Of a DNA stretch of 46,596 nucleotides, positions 33,489 to 42,124 are shown one piece after another (the stretch's first letter is position 1; every line of letters begins with the position of its first letter). Under the pieces are notes generated by a model. That model worked only from the letters and a program-made list of their open reading frames with translations. It did not search any database and had not been told where the DNA came from. Made by a program: the position numbers and the translations under genes. The stretch comes from CAYFUR01 sp964346275. Its GTDB lineage: Bacteria > Sumerlaeota > Sumerlaeia > SLMS01. The stretch lies in NCBI GenBank assembly GCA_964346275.1, contig CAYFUR010000015.1, positions 1 to 46,596 on the forward strand, written 5' to 3'.

Positions 33489-34709
33489 TCAGCCGCCGGA
33501 GAATTCCTTGATCGCGGAGCGCAGCTTATCCACGCCTTCTTCGATTTCTGCATGGCTGATGATCAGCGGCGGCAAAACCCGGACGATATTTCCCGCCGTG
33601 ACATTGGTGATGAGATGATATTTCCGGGCGATTTTGACGAGTTCGGGGGCGTCGTGTTTCAAAACGAGGCCTTGCATCAGGCCGAGCCCACGCACGTGGT
33701 CGCATAGATCGGGGAACTCCCTCACCAGTTCCTCAAGATGGCCCCACAGTTTGCACCCTTTTTCACCGACCTCTTTCAGGAAGCCGTCATCGAAAAGCAC
33801 CTGGCACGCAGCCAGGGCAGCCGCCGTCGACAGCGGGTTGCCGCCGAAGGTTGTGCCGTGCCGGCCCTTTGTGAACACATCGGCGAACTCGCCCCGGGCC
33901 GCGAGGGCACCGATAGGAACGCCGCCGCCGAGGGCTTTCGCCATGGGCACAATATCCGGCTTCACGCCGGCATGCATATACGCCATTCGGCGCCCCGTCC
34001 GCCCCATGCCGCATTGCACCTCGTCGCAGATCAGGGCGGCCTGCCGCTCGCTGCAGCGTTCCCGCAGTCCAATGAGAAAATCGCCGTCTGCCGGCCGCAC
34101 CCCACCTTCTCCCTGGACCGTTTCCAGGAGGACCGCGCAGATGCCCTCCTCCCACTTCGCGTCCACGTCTTGGAGATCATTGTAATCGGCAAAAACGAAC
34201 CCGGGCAGCAGGGGATCGTAGCCCTTGCGCACCTTGGGTGAGTAGGTCGCGCTCATGGCGCCAAAGGTTCGTCCGTGAAAGCTGCCGTTAAATACCATGA
34301 TTTTGTGGTGGTTCGCGCCGAACTTTTCGCTTGCCCAGAGCCGGGCGAGCTTGATGGCGCCTTCGGTCACTTCCGCGCCGGAATTGGCAAACAGCACTTT
34401 CTCCAGTTCCAGTTGTTCACAAAGATACCTGGCGAGCCGGATCTGCGGTTCGATGAGGACGCCGTTGGAGGTATGGATCAGTTCCGCCGCCTGCTGCTGC
34501 AAGGCTTCCACGACCGCGGGGTGGCAATGGCCGAGATTGTTGACGGCAATTCCAGAAAGAAAATCCAGGTATTCCACGCCATCGCTGTCCCAGGCGCGAA
34601 CGCCCCGGCCGCGAACGAGACAAATATCGCGTTCGCCGTAATTCGGCATGAGATAGTTGACGGCATCTTGTTTAAGAGAAGAGGTGGAGAGTGTGCTTGC
34701 GCTGCTCAC
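33489..34709 (-). CDS. argD: Acetylornithine / succinyldiaminopimelate-type aminotransferase
   Basis: Class III PLP aminotransferase, most like acetylornithine aminotransferase of arginine synthesis. Motifs include YLDFLSGIAVNNLGHCHP, FANSGAEVTEGAIKLAR, GSFHGRTFGAMSAT, ALICDEVQCGMGRTGR and MAKALGGGVPIGA, whose Lys forms the aldimine with PLP, then HGTTFGGNPLSTAAAL. I start at the GTG at 34709 with GAAAGG 6 bases upstream, giving 406 residues. The frame continues to a TTG at 34757, inside the preceding gene, with no ribosome site. It is the last gene of an operon with ptsH, ptsI and a small unknown gene. A related ornithine or gamma-aminobutyrate specificity cannot be excluded, but the neighbours do not suggest it. 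Confidence 0.93.
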   Translation of the reverse strand: MSSASTLSTSSLKQDAVNYLMPNYGERDICLVRGRGVRAWDSDGVEYLDFLSGIAVNNLGHCHPAVVEALQQQAAELIHTSNGVLIEPQIRLARYLCEQLELEKVLFANSGAEVTEGAIKLARLWASEKFGANHHKIMVFNGSFHGRTFGAMSATYSPKVRKGYDPLLPGFVFADYNDLQDVDAKWEEGICAVLLETVQGEGGVRPADGDFLIGLRERCSERQAALICDEVQCGMGRTGRRMAYMHAGVKPDIVPMAKALGGGVPIGALAARGEFADVFTKGRHGTTFGGNPLSTAAALAACQVLFDDGFLKEVGEKGCKLWGHLEELVREFPDLCDHVRGLGLMQGLVLKHDAPELVKIARKYHLITNVTAGNIVRVLPPLIISHAEIEEGVDKLRSAIKEFSGG

Positions 34710-34731
34710 GTCAGGCCTTTCAGAGACGGTA

Positions 34732-35142
34732 TCAGCGGATTTCCTCGAATCTTTCAAAGCAGCGATAGTTGTATTGACGCACCGCGCGCTGCTGGTCGGG
34801 AAACCCCAGGAAGTCCGTTAAGCCTGCCTCGCGAGCTTTCCAGGCGCAATCCCAGACAAAGGCAAACTCTTTCTCTCCGCCGTTGACGGAAATCCGGCCG
34901 CGATAATCGCTGCAGCCGGAGCGGCCATCGACTTCCACGCGGTCGATTGCCAGGCCATTACAATTTTCAAACAACCCGCAAAGGGCGCGGAGCACTTTCA
35001 CCGGCGGGTTGCCTGCTCCGAAATCAATACGGTCGTTCGGGCTCTGTTTCTTGAGGAATTCTTCGAAGGATGCTTTGAACTCGGCCGTTGCCGATGTTTC
35101 TTCGATCAGTTCTGTTGGGGCAGGGACGGTCTGCTCGGGCAT
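34732..35142 (-). CDS. Hypothetical protein, 136 residues, cysteine-containing
   Basis: I do not recognise a family. The protein is soluble-looking and acidic at the N-terminus, with five cysteines (55, 61, 77, 99, 128) and an aromatic-rich second half (FAFVWDCAWKAREAGLTDFLGFPDQQ and YNYRCFERFEEIR). The cysteine spacing does not match a standard zinc ribbon. The coding call is firm because GGAGG lies 6 bases before the ATG, the gene fits 14 bases after ptsI and 22 before the argD start, and codon use resembles its neighbours. Its place inside a PTS/argD operon gives no certain function. Confidence 0.8.
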   Translation of the reverse strand: MPEQTVPAPTELIEETSATAEFKASFEEFLKKQSPNDRIDFGAGNPPVKVLRALCGLFENCNGLAIDRVEVDGRSGCSDYRGRISVNGGEKEFAFVWDCAWKAREAGLTDFLGFPDQQRAVRQYNYRCFERFEEIR

Positions 35143-35156
35143 TCAAACCTCCACGA

Positions 35157-36926
35157 CTAGGACGAAATTTGTTCCCCGGCGGGCCGCTGATACTCGCTCA
35201 GCTTCCGCACGAGGTTTTCCCGCACTTCTGTGGCCGTGAGGTAAGACAGCAATTCATTCGCCATTTCCTCCAGATAGCTCACTTCAATACTCCGGATCGC
35301 TTTCTTGACGGGCCCGATCAGTGTGGGGCTCATACTCAAGTTCCTGATTCCCATGCCGATCAGGAGCTGGGCCATCATGGGTTCCCCCGCCATTTCGCCG
35401 CAGACACTCAGTGGGGTCCCGGTCTTCTTGCACGATTGCACAATTTGCGCAATCAGGAGCAAGACAGCCGGGTGGGTTTCTTTGAAGAGGCTGCCCACCA
35501 GCTTGTTCACCCGGTCCACTGCCAGGGTATATTGAATCAGGTCATTCGTCCCGATGGAGAGGAAATCCACTTCCTTGGAAATGGCCTCGACCTGAAGAGC
35601 CGCGGAAGGAATCTCGATCATCGCGCCAACCCGCAAGCTGCTTGGCATCGTCGCCCCGCTCTTCTGGACTTCCTCGTAAACTTCCTGGATCAACTCGCGG
35701 GCCAGGCGCACTTCCTTCAACCCGGAAATCATCGGAAGCAGGATGTTCAGCTCGCACCCCGAAGCAGCGCGTATCAAGGGCCGAATCTGGCAACGAAAGA
35801 GATCGGGATAAGCGAGGCAAAGGCGAATCGCCCTTAAACCCAGGAAGGGGTTGTTTTCCGGAGGGGTAGGAATGTTGTCCGCGAGCTTGTCTCCCCCGAC
35901 ATCGAGAGTTCGAAAGACGACAGGCTTGCCCTCCAACGCTTCAAGCACCTGGCGATAGGCCTGTTCCTGCTCGTCTTCCGACGGCAGGCTTTTCCTTTCG
36001 ATAAAGAAATATTCCGTTCGAAAAAGCCCGACGCCTTCTGCCCCGTTACTAAGCACCATCGAGAGTTCGTTGGTGAATTCAATGTTCGCTTGCAGGTCAA
36101 TGCGAACTCCGTCGAGAGAAACTGCGGGAAGCTCTCGGATTTCCAGAAAGTTCTCGCGGACCTTCAGGAACTCCTCCGCTCGCTCCTCGTAGTATTGGAC
36201 CTGTTCCAGCGTGGGATTGAGAACGACTTTTCCCTCAGTTCCATCGACAATGATCCGATCACCGTTGCGGACGTAATGGGTGACGAAATCGAGGCCGACA
36301 ACGGCTGGCAATCCGAGGGCCTTGGCCATAATGGCGGTGTGGCTCGTCGGTCCGCCCGCATCGGTGACAAAGCCCGCGATCTTATCCCGATGGAAAACCG
36401 CAGTTTCCGAAGGCCCGAGATCATTGGCGATGATCACGGCTCCCTTGGGCATGGCATCGCCGGAGGGATGCTTGATCTCGTCGAGGAACTTCAGGACGCG
36501 CCGGGCAACGTCATAGAGGTCGTGGGACCGCTCGCCAAAGTAGGAATCCCCCAGGGAACGGAGCCGTTCACCAATCTCCTTGGTGATGCTCCAGAAAACA
36601 AACTCCGCGTTTCTCCGCCCGTCGCGGATGCTGCGAACGGTTTGCTCGATTAAGAGAGGATCTTCCAGAAGTGTGAGATGGGCATCGAAAATAGCGGCCT
36701 GTTGCGGGTCGATGCGTTCGGCCACCTCTTTGCCAAGCTGCTGCACTTCCTGGCGAGCATATTCAACGGCGCGCTCAAAGCGCTCCACTTCCTGATCGAC
36801 ATCTTCCGCCGAGATATGGTGGCTTTCGACTTTGAAACCCTGGGGCTCGATGCAGTAAGCAGGGCCAATCACGACCCCGCCGGAGACGCCTATGCCATCA
36901 AAAAGAAAAGTCCGGCGTTTGGCCAT
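35157..36926 (-). CDS. ptsI: PTS enzyme I (phosphoenolpyruvate-protein phosphotransferase)
   Basis: Takes phosphate from phosphoenolpyruvate onto a histidine and passes it to HPr. The active His196 lies in TDAGGPTSHTAIMAKALGLPAVVG, and the PEP-binding C-terminal barrel has EGVGLFRTEYFF, IGTNDLIQYTLAVDR and SVCGEMAGEP (Cys509). It has 589 residues and lacks a GAF domain, so it is a standard enzyme I rather than PtsP. It lies 37 bases downstream of ptsH and starts the tight run leading to argD. No EII permease gene is present in the window, so the relay may be regulatory or may serve EIIs encoded elsewhere. Confidence 0.96.
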   Translation of the reverse strand: MAKRRTFLFDGIGVSGGVVIGPAYCIEPQGFKVESHHISAEDVDQEVERFERAVEYARQEVQQLGKEVAERIDPQQAAIFDAHLTLLEDPLLIEQTVRSIRDGRRNAEFVFWSITKEIGERLRSLGDSYFGERSHDLYDVARRVLKFLDEIKHPSGDAMPKGAVIIANDLGPSETAVFHRDKIAGFVTDAGGPTSHTAIMAKALGLPAVVGLDFVTHYVRNGDRIIVDGTEGKVVLNPTLEQVQYYEERAEEFLKVRENFLEIRELPAVSLDGVRIDLQANIEFTNELSMVLSNGAEGVGLFRTEYFFIERKSLPSEDEQEQAYRQVLEALEGKPVVFRTLDVGGDKLADNIPTPPENNPFLGLRAIRLCLAYPDLFRCQIRPLIRAASGCELNILLPMISGLKEVRLARELIQEVYEEVQKSGATMPSSLRVGAMIEIPSAALQVEAISKEVDFLSIGTNDLIQYTLAVDRVNKLVGSLFKETHPAVLLLIAQIVQSCKKTGTPLSVCGEMAGEPMMAQLLIGMGIRNLSMSPTLIGPVKKAIRSIEVSYLEEMANELLSYLTATEVRENLVRKLSEYQRPAGEQISS

Positions 36927-36963
36927 TCACGCCCCTTTCCAGAGATTTCCGGCTCCGCTGATA

Positions 36964-37275
36964 TCACTCCGCCATTTCCTCCCCGAAGCCGCTCTCGATC
37001 AGTTGGCGCAGGTCATCCAGCAATTCTTCCGACCGATCCCCTTCCGCCTTTAATTGGAGCACGGATCCTGGCCCGGCAGCCAGCATCATGATCCCGATAA
37101 TGCTTTTGCCGTTTACACTCATGGAGTCCTTGCACACCGTCAACTCCGCGTCAGGATACTTGGAAGCAACGCGAACAAACTGAGCCGCCGGCCGGGCATG
37201 CAGGCCCTGAGTATTGGATATGGTGACTTCCAGTTCCACTTCGCCTCCATTAGCCGGTGAAGCAAGATTTTCCAT
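36964..37275 (-). CDS. ptsH: HPr phosphocarrier protein
   Basis: A 103-residue HPr. TQGLHARPAAQFV contains the phosphorylated His26 (His15 equivalent). DSMSVNGKSIIGIMMLAAGPG contains Ser58, lying where the regulatory Ser46 of Gram-positive HPr is found, so control by HPr kinase is conceivable although no hprK is in the window. The N-terminus carries about 10 extra residues and the C-terminus a short acidic tail. The ATG at 37275 is used; a TTG 45 bases earlier is the only other choice and lacks a ribosome site. It is first in the operon ptsH-ptsI-unknown-argD. Confidence 0.94.
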   Translation of the reverse strand: MENLASPANGGEVELEVTISNTQGLHARPAAQFVRVASKYPDAELTVCKDSMSVNGKSIIGIMMLAAGPGSVLQLKAEGDRSEELLDDLRQLIESGFGEEMAE

Positions 37276-37466
37276 GACTGCCGCCCCCACTTTGTGCTGG
37301 TATCCTGGTCCCTGACTCAATAGAAACTATTGTAAAAGGACAACAACACGGTGCCGGAGAAACCGCCCTTTGTCAAGCGATGAATCCCCTTGTGAGAATT
37401 GTGCAAACCTTCGCATCTCAGTGGTCCAGTCCACCTCCCCCAATTTCCGAAACCGATTGAAGCCCT

Positions 37467-38060
37467 ATGCCACAGCAACCACAACGCCGCATCTTTTTTG
37501 CCCTTGAGATGCAGCCGGAAATTCGGCGGGGCCTTGCGGAACTTTCCGGCCGCCTGCAAAAGGCGGTCAAATTCACCCCCGCCAGAATTTCCTGGGTTCC
37601 GCCCGAGAATTTTCACGTCACGCTCTATTTTCTCGGTGATACGCCCCAGAAAAAGGCGGAGGAACTGGCATCTCTTCTCCAGGAAGCGGCCGCCGGGATC
37701 CCTCCTTTCCGGCTGGACATCAGGCATCTCGGCGTTTTTCCCTCCGCCGGGCGCCTCCCGCCGAAAGTCCTTTGGGCTGGGGTCCATCGCCCTCCGGACG
37801 CCGTCCATGAATTGCGGGATCATTGCGCATCAATCATAGCAAAGGCCGGATTGCCGGTGCCGGATCAGAATTTCACGCCGCACATCACCATGGCGCGGAT
37901 CAAAAGCACCAAGGGGCTCGGGCCCTTTCGCCAGCAGATTCGCACCTATGAACACGTCAAGATCGGCCACAATCCCGTCGATCACGTGACCCTCATGGAA
38001 AGCATCACCGGAAAAGGGCCTGCCCGCTATCTGCCCTATGCCTCGGCAAACTTTGCGTAA
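37467..38060 (+). CDS. thpR: RNA 2',3'-cyclic phosphodiesterase (LigT/ThpR, 2H family)
   Basis: A 197-residue 2H phosphoesterase, formerly called 2'-5' RNA ligase, which hydrolyses 2',3'-cyclic phosphates on RNA ends. Both catalytic HxT motifs are present: NFHVTLYFLG (His50, Thr52) and NFTPHITMARI (His139, Thr141). RRIFFALEMQPEIRRGL at the N-terminus matches the family start. It is divergent from ptsH and runs into engB, whose longest frame would overlap its end by 23 bases. Confidence 0.93.
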   Translation: MPQQPQRRIFFALEMQPEIRRGLAELSGRLQKAVKFTPARISWVPPENFHVTLYFLGDTPQKKAEELASLLQEAAAGIPPFRLDIRHLGVFPSAGRLPPKVLWAGVHRPPDAVHELRDHCASIIAKAGLPVPDQNFTPHITMARIKSTKGLGPFRQQIRTYEHVKIGHNPVDHVTLMESITGKGPARYLPYASANFA

Positions 38061-38112
38061 AAAAAAGAGACGTCGGGCAATAATTGCATATATTGCATGG
38101 AGCGTTGCGCAA

Positions 38113-38739
38113 GTGTCAAGAATCGAGAATGCTGAATTCAAAGCCTCTTTTCCCAGGTGGAATGTTCAGGGGGTTGATCCCTTGCCGGAGATCGCCTTCG
38201 TGGGGCGAAGCAATGTCGGAAAGTCCTCCTTGATTAATGCCCTTGTTGGCCGGAGAAGCCTCGCTCGGACCAGTTCAACGCCCGGGCGCACACGCGCGAT
38301 CGTCGTCTTCCGGGCAGAAATGCATTCAGAGGCGGGGGTCATGCCCTTTCATCTCATTGATTTGCCCGGCTATGGCTTTGCGAACGTCCCGGTTTCGGTG
38401 AAAAAGACCTGGCGCCCGATGATGGAAGGATATTTCCGCGAAAATCCACGCTTAAAATGCACGGTGTTTCTTCTGGATATTCGGCGAAGGCCCACGGAAG
38501 AGGATGAGCAGCTTCTTGAGATGATGGAGGAATGCGGCGTTCCAATCCTCCCTGTCGCCACGAAAATCGACAAGATCCCCAAAACTCACCGGCGGAAGGA
38601 ATTGAAGAAAATCGCGGAAGATCTCGGACTGGAAAGCTGGAGTGACCTGCGCCCCTTTAGCGCCTTGAAGAAGACCGGCGTTCGCGAGTTGGCTGAAGAT
38701 CTCGCCGCGGTTCTGGGGGAGGACGCGCCGATTACTTGA
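38113..38739 (+). CDS. engB: Ribosome biogenesis GTPase EngB/YihA/YsxC
   Basis: A TrmE-Era-class GTPase needed for large ribosomal subunit assembly. P-loop IAFVGRSNVGKSSLINAL (residues 28-45), G2 region TSSTPGRTR, G3 LIDLPGYGFANV, G4 ATKIDKI (TKID where TKxD is expected) and G5 PFSALKKTG are all present. The GTG at 38113, with GGAG 10 bases upstream, is preferred: the protein is then 208 residues with about 25 before the P-loop, as in Bacillus YsxC. The frame is open to an ATG at 38038 that would add 25 very basic residues and overlap thpR. The 3' end overlaps the convergent NtrC-type gene by 8 bases. Confidence 0.95.
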   Translation: MSRIENAEFKASFPRWNVQGVDPLPEIAFVGRSNVGKSSLINALVGRRSLARTSSTPGRTRAIVVFRAEMHSEAGVMPFHLIDLPGYGFANVPVSVKKTWRPMMEGYFRENPRLKCTVFLLDIRRRPTEEDEQLLEMMEECGVPILPVATKIDKIPKTHRRKELKKIAEDLGLESWSDLRPFSALKKTGVRELAEDLAAVLGEDAPIT

Positions 38740-40147
38740 AACGGCTCTGATCGACGCCCAGCTTTTCGATTTTTTCGTAGAAGCTTCGGCGGCTGATTCC
38801 CGCTTTCTTGGCGGCTTCGGACACATTTCCCCCGCATGCTTTGAGCACTTGGCGAAGATAGTCCGCCTCGAACTGGTCGCGGGCCTGGCGAAAATCAATG
38901 ATTTCACCGTCATCCCAGGAAGAAAGCGGCGCATCACCCGCGAGTGAAGCTTCCGGCATGGGGAGTGGCTGCGAGTCGTAAATCGCCATTTCGTCGAGCG
39001 TCTCATGGCTGACGTGATCTTCGTCGGAAAGAACCACCAGGCGCTCGATGACGTTCTTCAACTCGCGCACGTTTCCCGGCCAGGAACGACGCTGCAACGC
39101 CGCCAGAACATCAGAATCAAATTCCAGGTTCTTTTTTCCAGCACTCCGGCGGAAGACGTGGAGAAAGTGTTCGGCGAGCATCGGAATGTCTCCGCTGCGC
39201 TCGCGAAGGGGGGGCATTTTGACTTTCAGAACGTTCAGGCGGTAGTAGAGGTCCTCTCGAAAGGTTCCCTCCCGCACGGCTTCTTCCAGACGGCGATTGG
39301 TCGCCGCGATGACCCGGACATTGACCGGGATCGTTTCAACAGAACCGACGCGGGTGATCTCGCGTTCCTGAAGCGCCCTCAGGAGTTTAGCCTGGAGCGA
39401 AGAAGGGAGTTCGCCGATTTCGTCGAGAAACAGCGTTCCTTCCTGTGCGGCCTCGATCAGGCCGACCTTCTGCTGGTCCGCCCCGGTAAACGAGCCTTTC
39501 TCGTGGCCAAAGAGTTCGCTCTCCATGAGGTTTTCGGGAATGGAAGCGCAGTTGATTGCGACAAAGCGGTTCCCGTGTCGGTGGGAGAGATTGTGAATTG
39601 CTCGCGCGGCCAGCTCTTTTCCCGTGCCGCTCTCTCCGTATATCAGGACCGCGCTGTCGCTGGGGGCGATTTTCGCGATCAGTTGGCGAACAGATTGGAT
39701 GGCCTGAGATTCGCCCAGCAACCCTTGGATTTCCCTGGCTTCAGACGCATCCAGCTGCCGCGGTGCGCTGTCGCGATCCATATTTCGTTTCTTAACTGCT
39801 GTCTTTACAGTGCCCACAAGCGCCTTGCTGTCAAAAGGCTTGGTCACATAATCATAGGCCCCCTGGCGCACGCAACGCATCGCGCTTTCCACGGTGCCAT
39901 AGGCCGTCATCACAATCACCTCGCATCCCAGCTCCTCCTCCTTGACCGCGGAGAGGATTTCTTCCCCGCTCATCTCGGGCATGCGCAAGTCCGTGACTAA
40001 CACATCCACATGATCGCGGCGCATATATTCCAGGGCCGCCGAGGGAGATTGATAGGCCTCGACCGAGTAGTCTTCCAGGCGCAGCAGTTTTTGCAGCACC
40101 TTGCCCATGTTGGGTTCGTCGTCCAGAATCAGGATCCTCGGTTTCAT
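38732..40147 (-). CDS. NtrC-family sigma-54-dependent response regulator
   Basis: A 471-residue activator that, when phosphorylated, would open RpoN promoters. The receiver domain (1-120) holds Asp53 in VLVTDLRMP, the Thr of MTAYGT and the Lys of VTKPFDS. The AAA+ domain has Walker A GESGTGKELAARAI, GSFTGADQQ (the GAFTGA loop that touches sigma-54, with Ser at the second position), and LFLDEIGELP (Walker B). A Fis-type helix-turn-helix closes the protein (AAKKAGISRRSFYEKIEKLG). No histidine kinase gene is adjacent, so it is an orphan. It overlaps the upstream hflX stop by four bases (ATGA). Candidate targets are the sigma-54-type sites at 741-756 and 7644-7659. Confidence 0.95.
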   Translation of the reverse strand: MKPRILILDDEPNMGKVLQKLLRLEDYSVEAYQSPSAALEYMRRDHVDVLVTDLRMPEMSGEEILSAVKEEELGCEVIVMTAYGTVESAMRCVRQGAYDYVTKPFDSKALVGTVKTAVKKRNMDRDSAPRQLDASEAREIQGLLGESQAIQSVRQLIAKIAPSDSAVLIYGESGTGKELAARAIHNLSHRHGNRFVAINCASIPENLMESELFGHEKGSFTGADQQKVGLIEAAQEGTLFLDEIGELPSSLQAKLLRALQEREITRVGSVETIPVNVRVIAATNRRLEEAVREGTFREDLYYRLNVLKVKMPPLRERSGDIPMLAEHFLHVFRRSAGKKNLEFDSDVLAALQRRSWPGNVRELKNVIERLVVLSDEDHVSHETLDEMAIYDSQPLPMPEASLAGDAPLSSWDDGEIIDFRQARDQFEADYLRQVLKACGGNVSEAAKKAGISRRSFYEKIEKLGVDQSRFK

Positions 40148-41454
40148 CCCGTTTCTCCCTCCGCTCCGTCGCCGTTGGGCACGATATACGGCTCGAGCGC
40201 GGACCGCCTTTTTGGCGGCAGGTCGACCTCCAGAACGGTGATGTCGCCGTCCCAGCCGCGCGAGATGACCCTCCCTTCGCGGTAGGCGAAACTCACGAGC
40301 TCACTCTTTGCGGGAGGAATACGAAGGGTCAGATGTTCCATTCCCTCCGAGGCCAGATCGGCGAGAGCGGAGCGCAGTTCTTCCAACCCCTCTCCCGAAT
40401 GGGTGCTGGTCACGACGGACCGGCCCTTGATGGTATTTCGGAGTTCCGCCAGCGCTAACGGGTCTTCCACCAGGTCCGATTTGTTGAACACGAAGAGCAT
40501 CGACTTCTCTTCGATCCCGAGTTCCTTTAATACCTCGTCGGTGGCCTGGATGTGCTCTCGGGCCGCCGGATGGCTGGCATCGATGACATGGACCAGGAAA
40601 TCACCGACCCGGGCTTCTTCCAGGGTTGCCATGAAGGCATCCACGAGCATGTGGGGGAGCTTGCGAATGAATCCCACCGTGTCGGTGAGCAGGAGCTGCT
40701 GGCTGTTGGGCAATTCGATGCGTCGCGTCGTTGGGTCAAGCGTGGCGAAAAGTTTGTTTTCTTCCAGAACTTCGGCGTGAGTGAGGCGATTGAGCAGGGA
40801 GGATTTTCCCGAGTTTGTATAACCGACGAGCGCCGCCGTGGGAACCGGGCGGGCCCGCCGCCCTTTGCGCTGAGTGGCGCGTTGTTGCCTCACAACCGTC
40901 AATTCCCGCTTGTGCTGCGCAATACTGTCGCGGACCAGGCGGCGGTCGATTTCGATCTGCGCTTCACCGGCGCCTCCGATAAAGCCGCCGCCGCCTCGCT
41001 GGCGTTCCAGGTGGGCCCACGCGCGTTTCAGGCGGGGGAGAGAGTATTCGAGTTTCGCCAGTTCGACTTGCAGGCGCGCCTCTTTGGTTTGAGCGCGCTG
41101 AGCAAAAATCTCCAGAATCACCTCCCGGCGATCGATGACTGTATTCTTGGTGGTTTTTTCCCAGTTTCTCTGCTGGGCGGGCGTCAAATCGTCGTCGACG
41201 ATGATCAGGTTGCTTTCCAGTGCTTCGGCGGCCGCACGAATCTCTTCGACCTTGCCGCTTCCCAGAAGAAAGGCTGCGTTGGGCCGGTTGGCGGAGGCGG
41301 TTTCCCGGCCCAGGATCTCCACCCCCATGGTCTGCGCCAGGCTGGCCAATTCATCCAGGTGTTCTTCGGCTTCCCCGGGGCGGAACTCGCGCCGGTTGAT
41401 TCCGACGAGATAGGCGCTCAGTGAATCTTTTTTTTCCAGTTCCTTTTCGAACAA
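40144..41454 (-). CDS. hflX: GTPase HflX
   Basis: A 436-residue ribosome-associated GTPase that splits stalled 70S ribosomes in characterised species. The N-terminal HflX domain shows NAAFLLGSGKVEEI and LIIVDDDLTPAQQRNWE, and then FAQRAQTKEARLQVELAKLEY. The linker GGAGEAQIEIDRRLVRDSI and the GTPase motifs VGYTNSGKSSLLNRL (G1), DTVGFIRKLP (G3) and FNKSDLVE (G4) follow. The longest start is a TTG at 41454 with no obvious ribosome site, so the N-terminus is uncertain. It is co-oriented with the NtrC-type gene and overlaps it. There is no hfq neighbour, unlike in Escherichia coli. Confidence 0.94.
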   Translation of the reverse strand: MFEKELEKKDSLSAYLVGINRREFRPGEAEEHLDELASLAQTMGVEILGRETASANRPNAAFLLGSGKVEEIRAAAEALESNLIIVDDDLTPAQQRNWEKTTKNTVIDRREVILEIFAQRAQTKEARLQVELAKLEYSLPRLKRAWAHLERQRGGGGFIGGAGEAQIEIDRRLVRDSIAQHKRELTVVRQQRATQRKGRRARPVPTAALVGYTNSGKSSLLNRLTHAEVLEENKLFATLDPTTRRIELPNSQQLLLTDTVGFIRKLPHMLVDAFMATLEEARVGDFLVHVIDASHPAAREHIQATDEVLKELGIEEKSMLFVFNKSDLVEDPLALAELRNTIKGRSVVTSTHSGEGLEELRSALADLASEGMEHLTLRIPPAKSELVSFAYREGRVISRGWDGDITVLEVDLPPKRRSALEPYIVPNGDGAEGETG

Positions 41455-41598
41455 GCGGAGTCTTGCCTCGCAGCGTGGATTTGATCGTTCGATCTCTCAA
41501 ATGATTCTCCGGCTAACCCGCGATTTTGCAAAGGGAATTGCGGTCCTCTTTCTCGATCAGGAGGGCACGGAGCGGACCGGTTCAGCAGGGTAAAAATG

Positions 41599-41630
41599 CG
41601 GACTCCCTCTCTTGTTGGAGAGGGAGTCCG
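41599..41630 (-). terminator. Strong intrinsic terminator, minus strand
   Basis: Thirteen perfect pairs (41599-41611 with 41618-41630; CGGACTCCCTCTC / GAGAGGGAGTCCG) around loop TTGTTG. On the minus strand CATTTTTACCC follows. It lies about 495 bases beyond the stop of the FHA-GAF-HD-GYP gene and about 145 before hflX, so it ends some transcript reading through 41631-42124. Confidence 0.88.
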
Positions 41631-42124
41631 AAACGTCTGGTGGCTCTTGGAAGAGACGGTAGGTAGGATAGTTGAGGAGGGAGATACTTGAAGGAGAAAT
41701 GTCCCTTTCGGGAGCGGGGATTGTTTGGTAGGAGAACCCCAAGGTATTAAGCTTGGGAGATGTGCCTCTTCCTCTTTCTTTTAATCCACCACGACTGAGC
41801 AAATCTGGTTTCGTGGGCGGTGTTTCGATCTCCTTTCAGATGGCTTGTCTTGTTTGAGAAGACTGGATGTCTGGTCTCTCAGTTTGGCACCTGTGGTTCT
41901 TTTCCTACTCTTTCCTTATGCTCGATCCATGCCAGTTTGTTGGATCGGGAATTCGCAGCGTTTCAAACGTCGGAAGGAGGAAACACATCCCGTGGCGTCT
42001 CGTCAAGAGACAAATCGGCCCTCGTGTTCTTTTTGAGACGTTGCGTTCTTGCAACGATTTCGCATCCCTGAATCCCTTTGCCCCGTGTAAGGCATGGCAT
42101 CGCCAGGGGGCGGGGGAGCGCTCT
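41631..42124 (-). ncRNA. Unassigned 490-base transcript-like region, small RNA candidate
   Basis: There is no convincing protein gene on either strand, yet the region ends at a very strong minus-strand terminator too far from the nearest stop codon for an ordinary 3' leader. Local inverted repeats include CGTTGC-N6-GCAACG (near 42039-42056) and GTCTC-N5-GAGAC (near 41998-42012). I looked for and did not find the signatures of tmRNA, RNase P RNA, SRP RNA or 6S RNA. A small regulatory RNA, a long 3' UTR or a decayed gene are all possible. The remaining 41455-41598 contains only the upstream region of hflX. Confidence 0.3.

Noticed and set aside
37330..37390. TTGACA with TACAAT upstream of ptsH on the minus strand
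   Set aside because: The two boxes are 36 bases apart, far outside promoter spacing, so I do not call a promoter.
41488..41595. 30-codon plus-strand frame near 41500-41593
   Set aside because: Short, without ribosome site or family resemblance, and it ends just before the terminator hairpin; chance is sufficient.
41894..41909. Possible sigma-54 site TGGCACCTGTGGTTCT on the plus strand
   Set aside because: The -24 part is perfect but the -12 element reads GTTC instead of TTGC, and no plus-strand gene follows.
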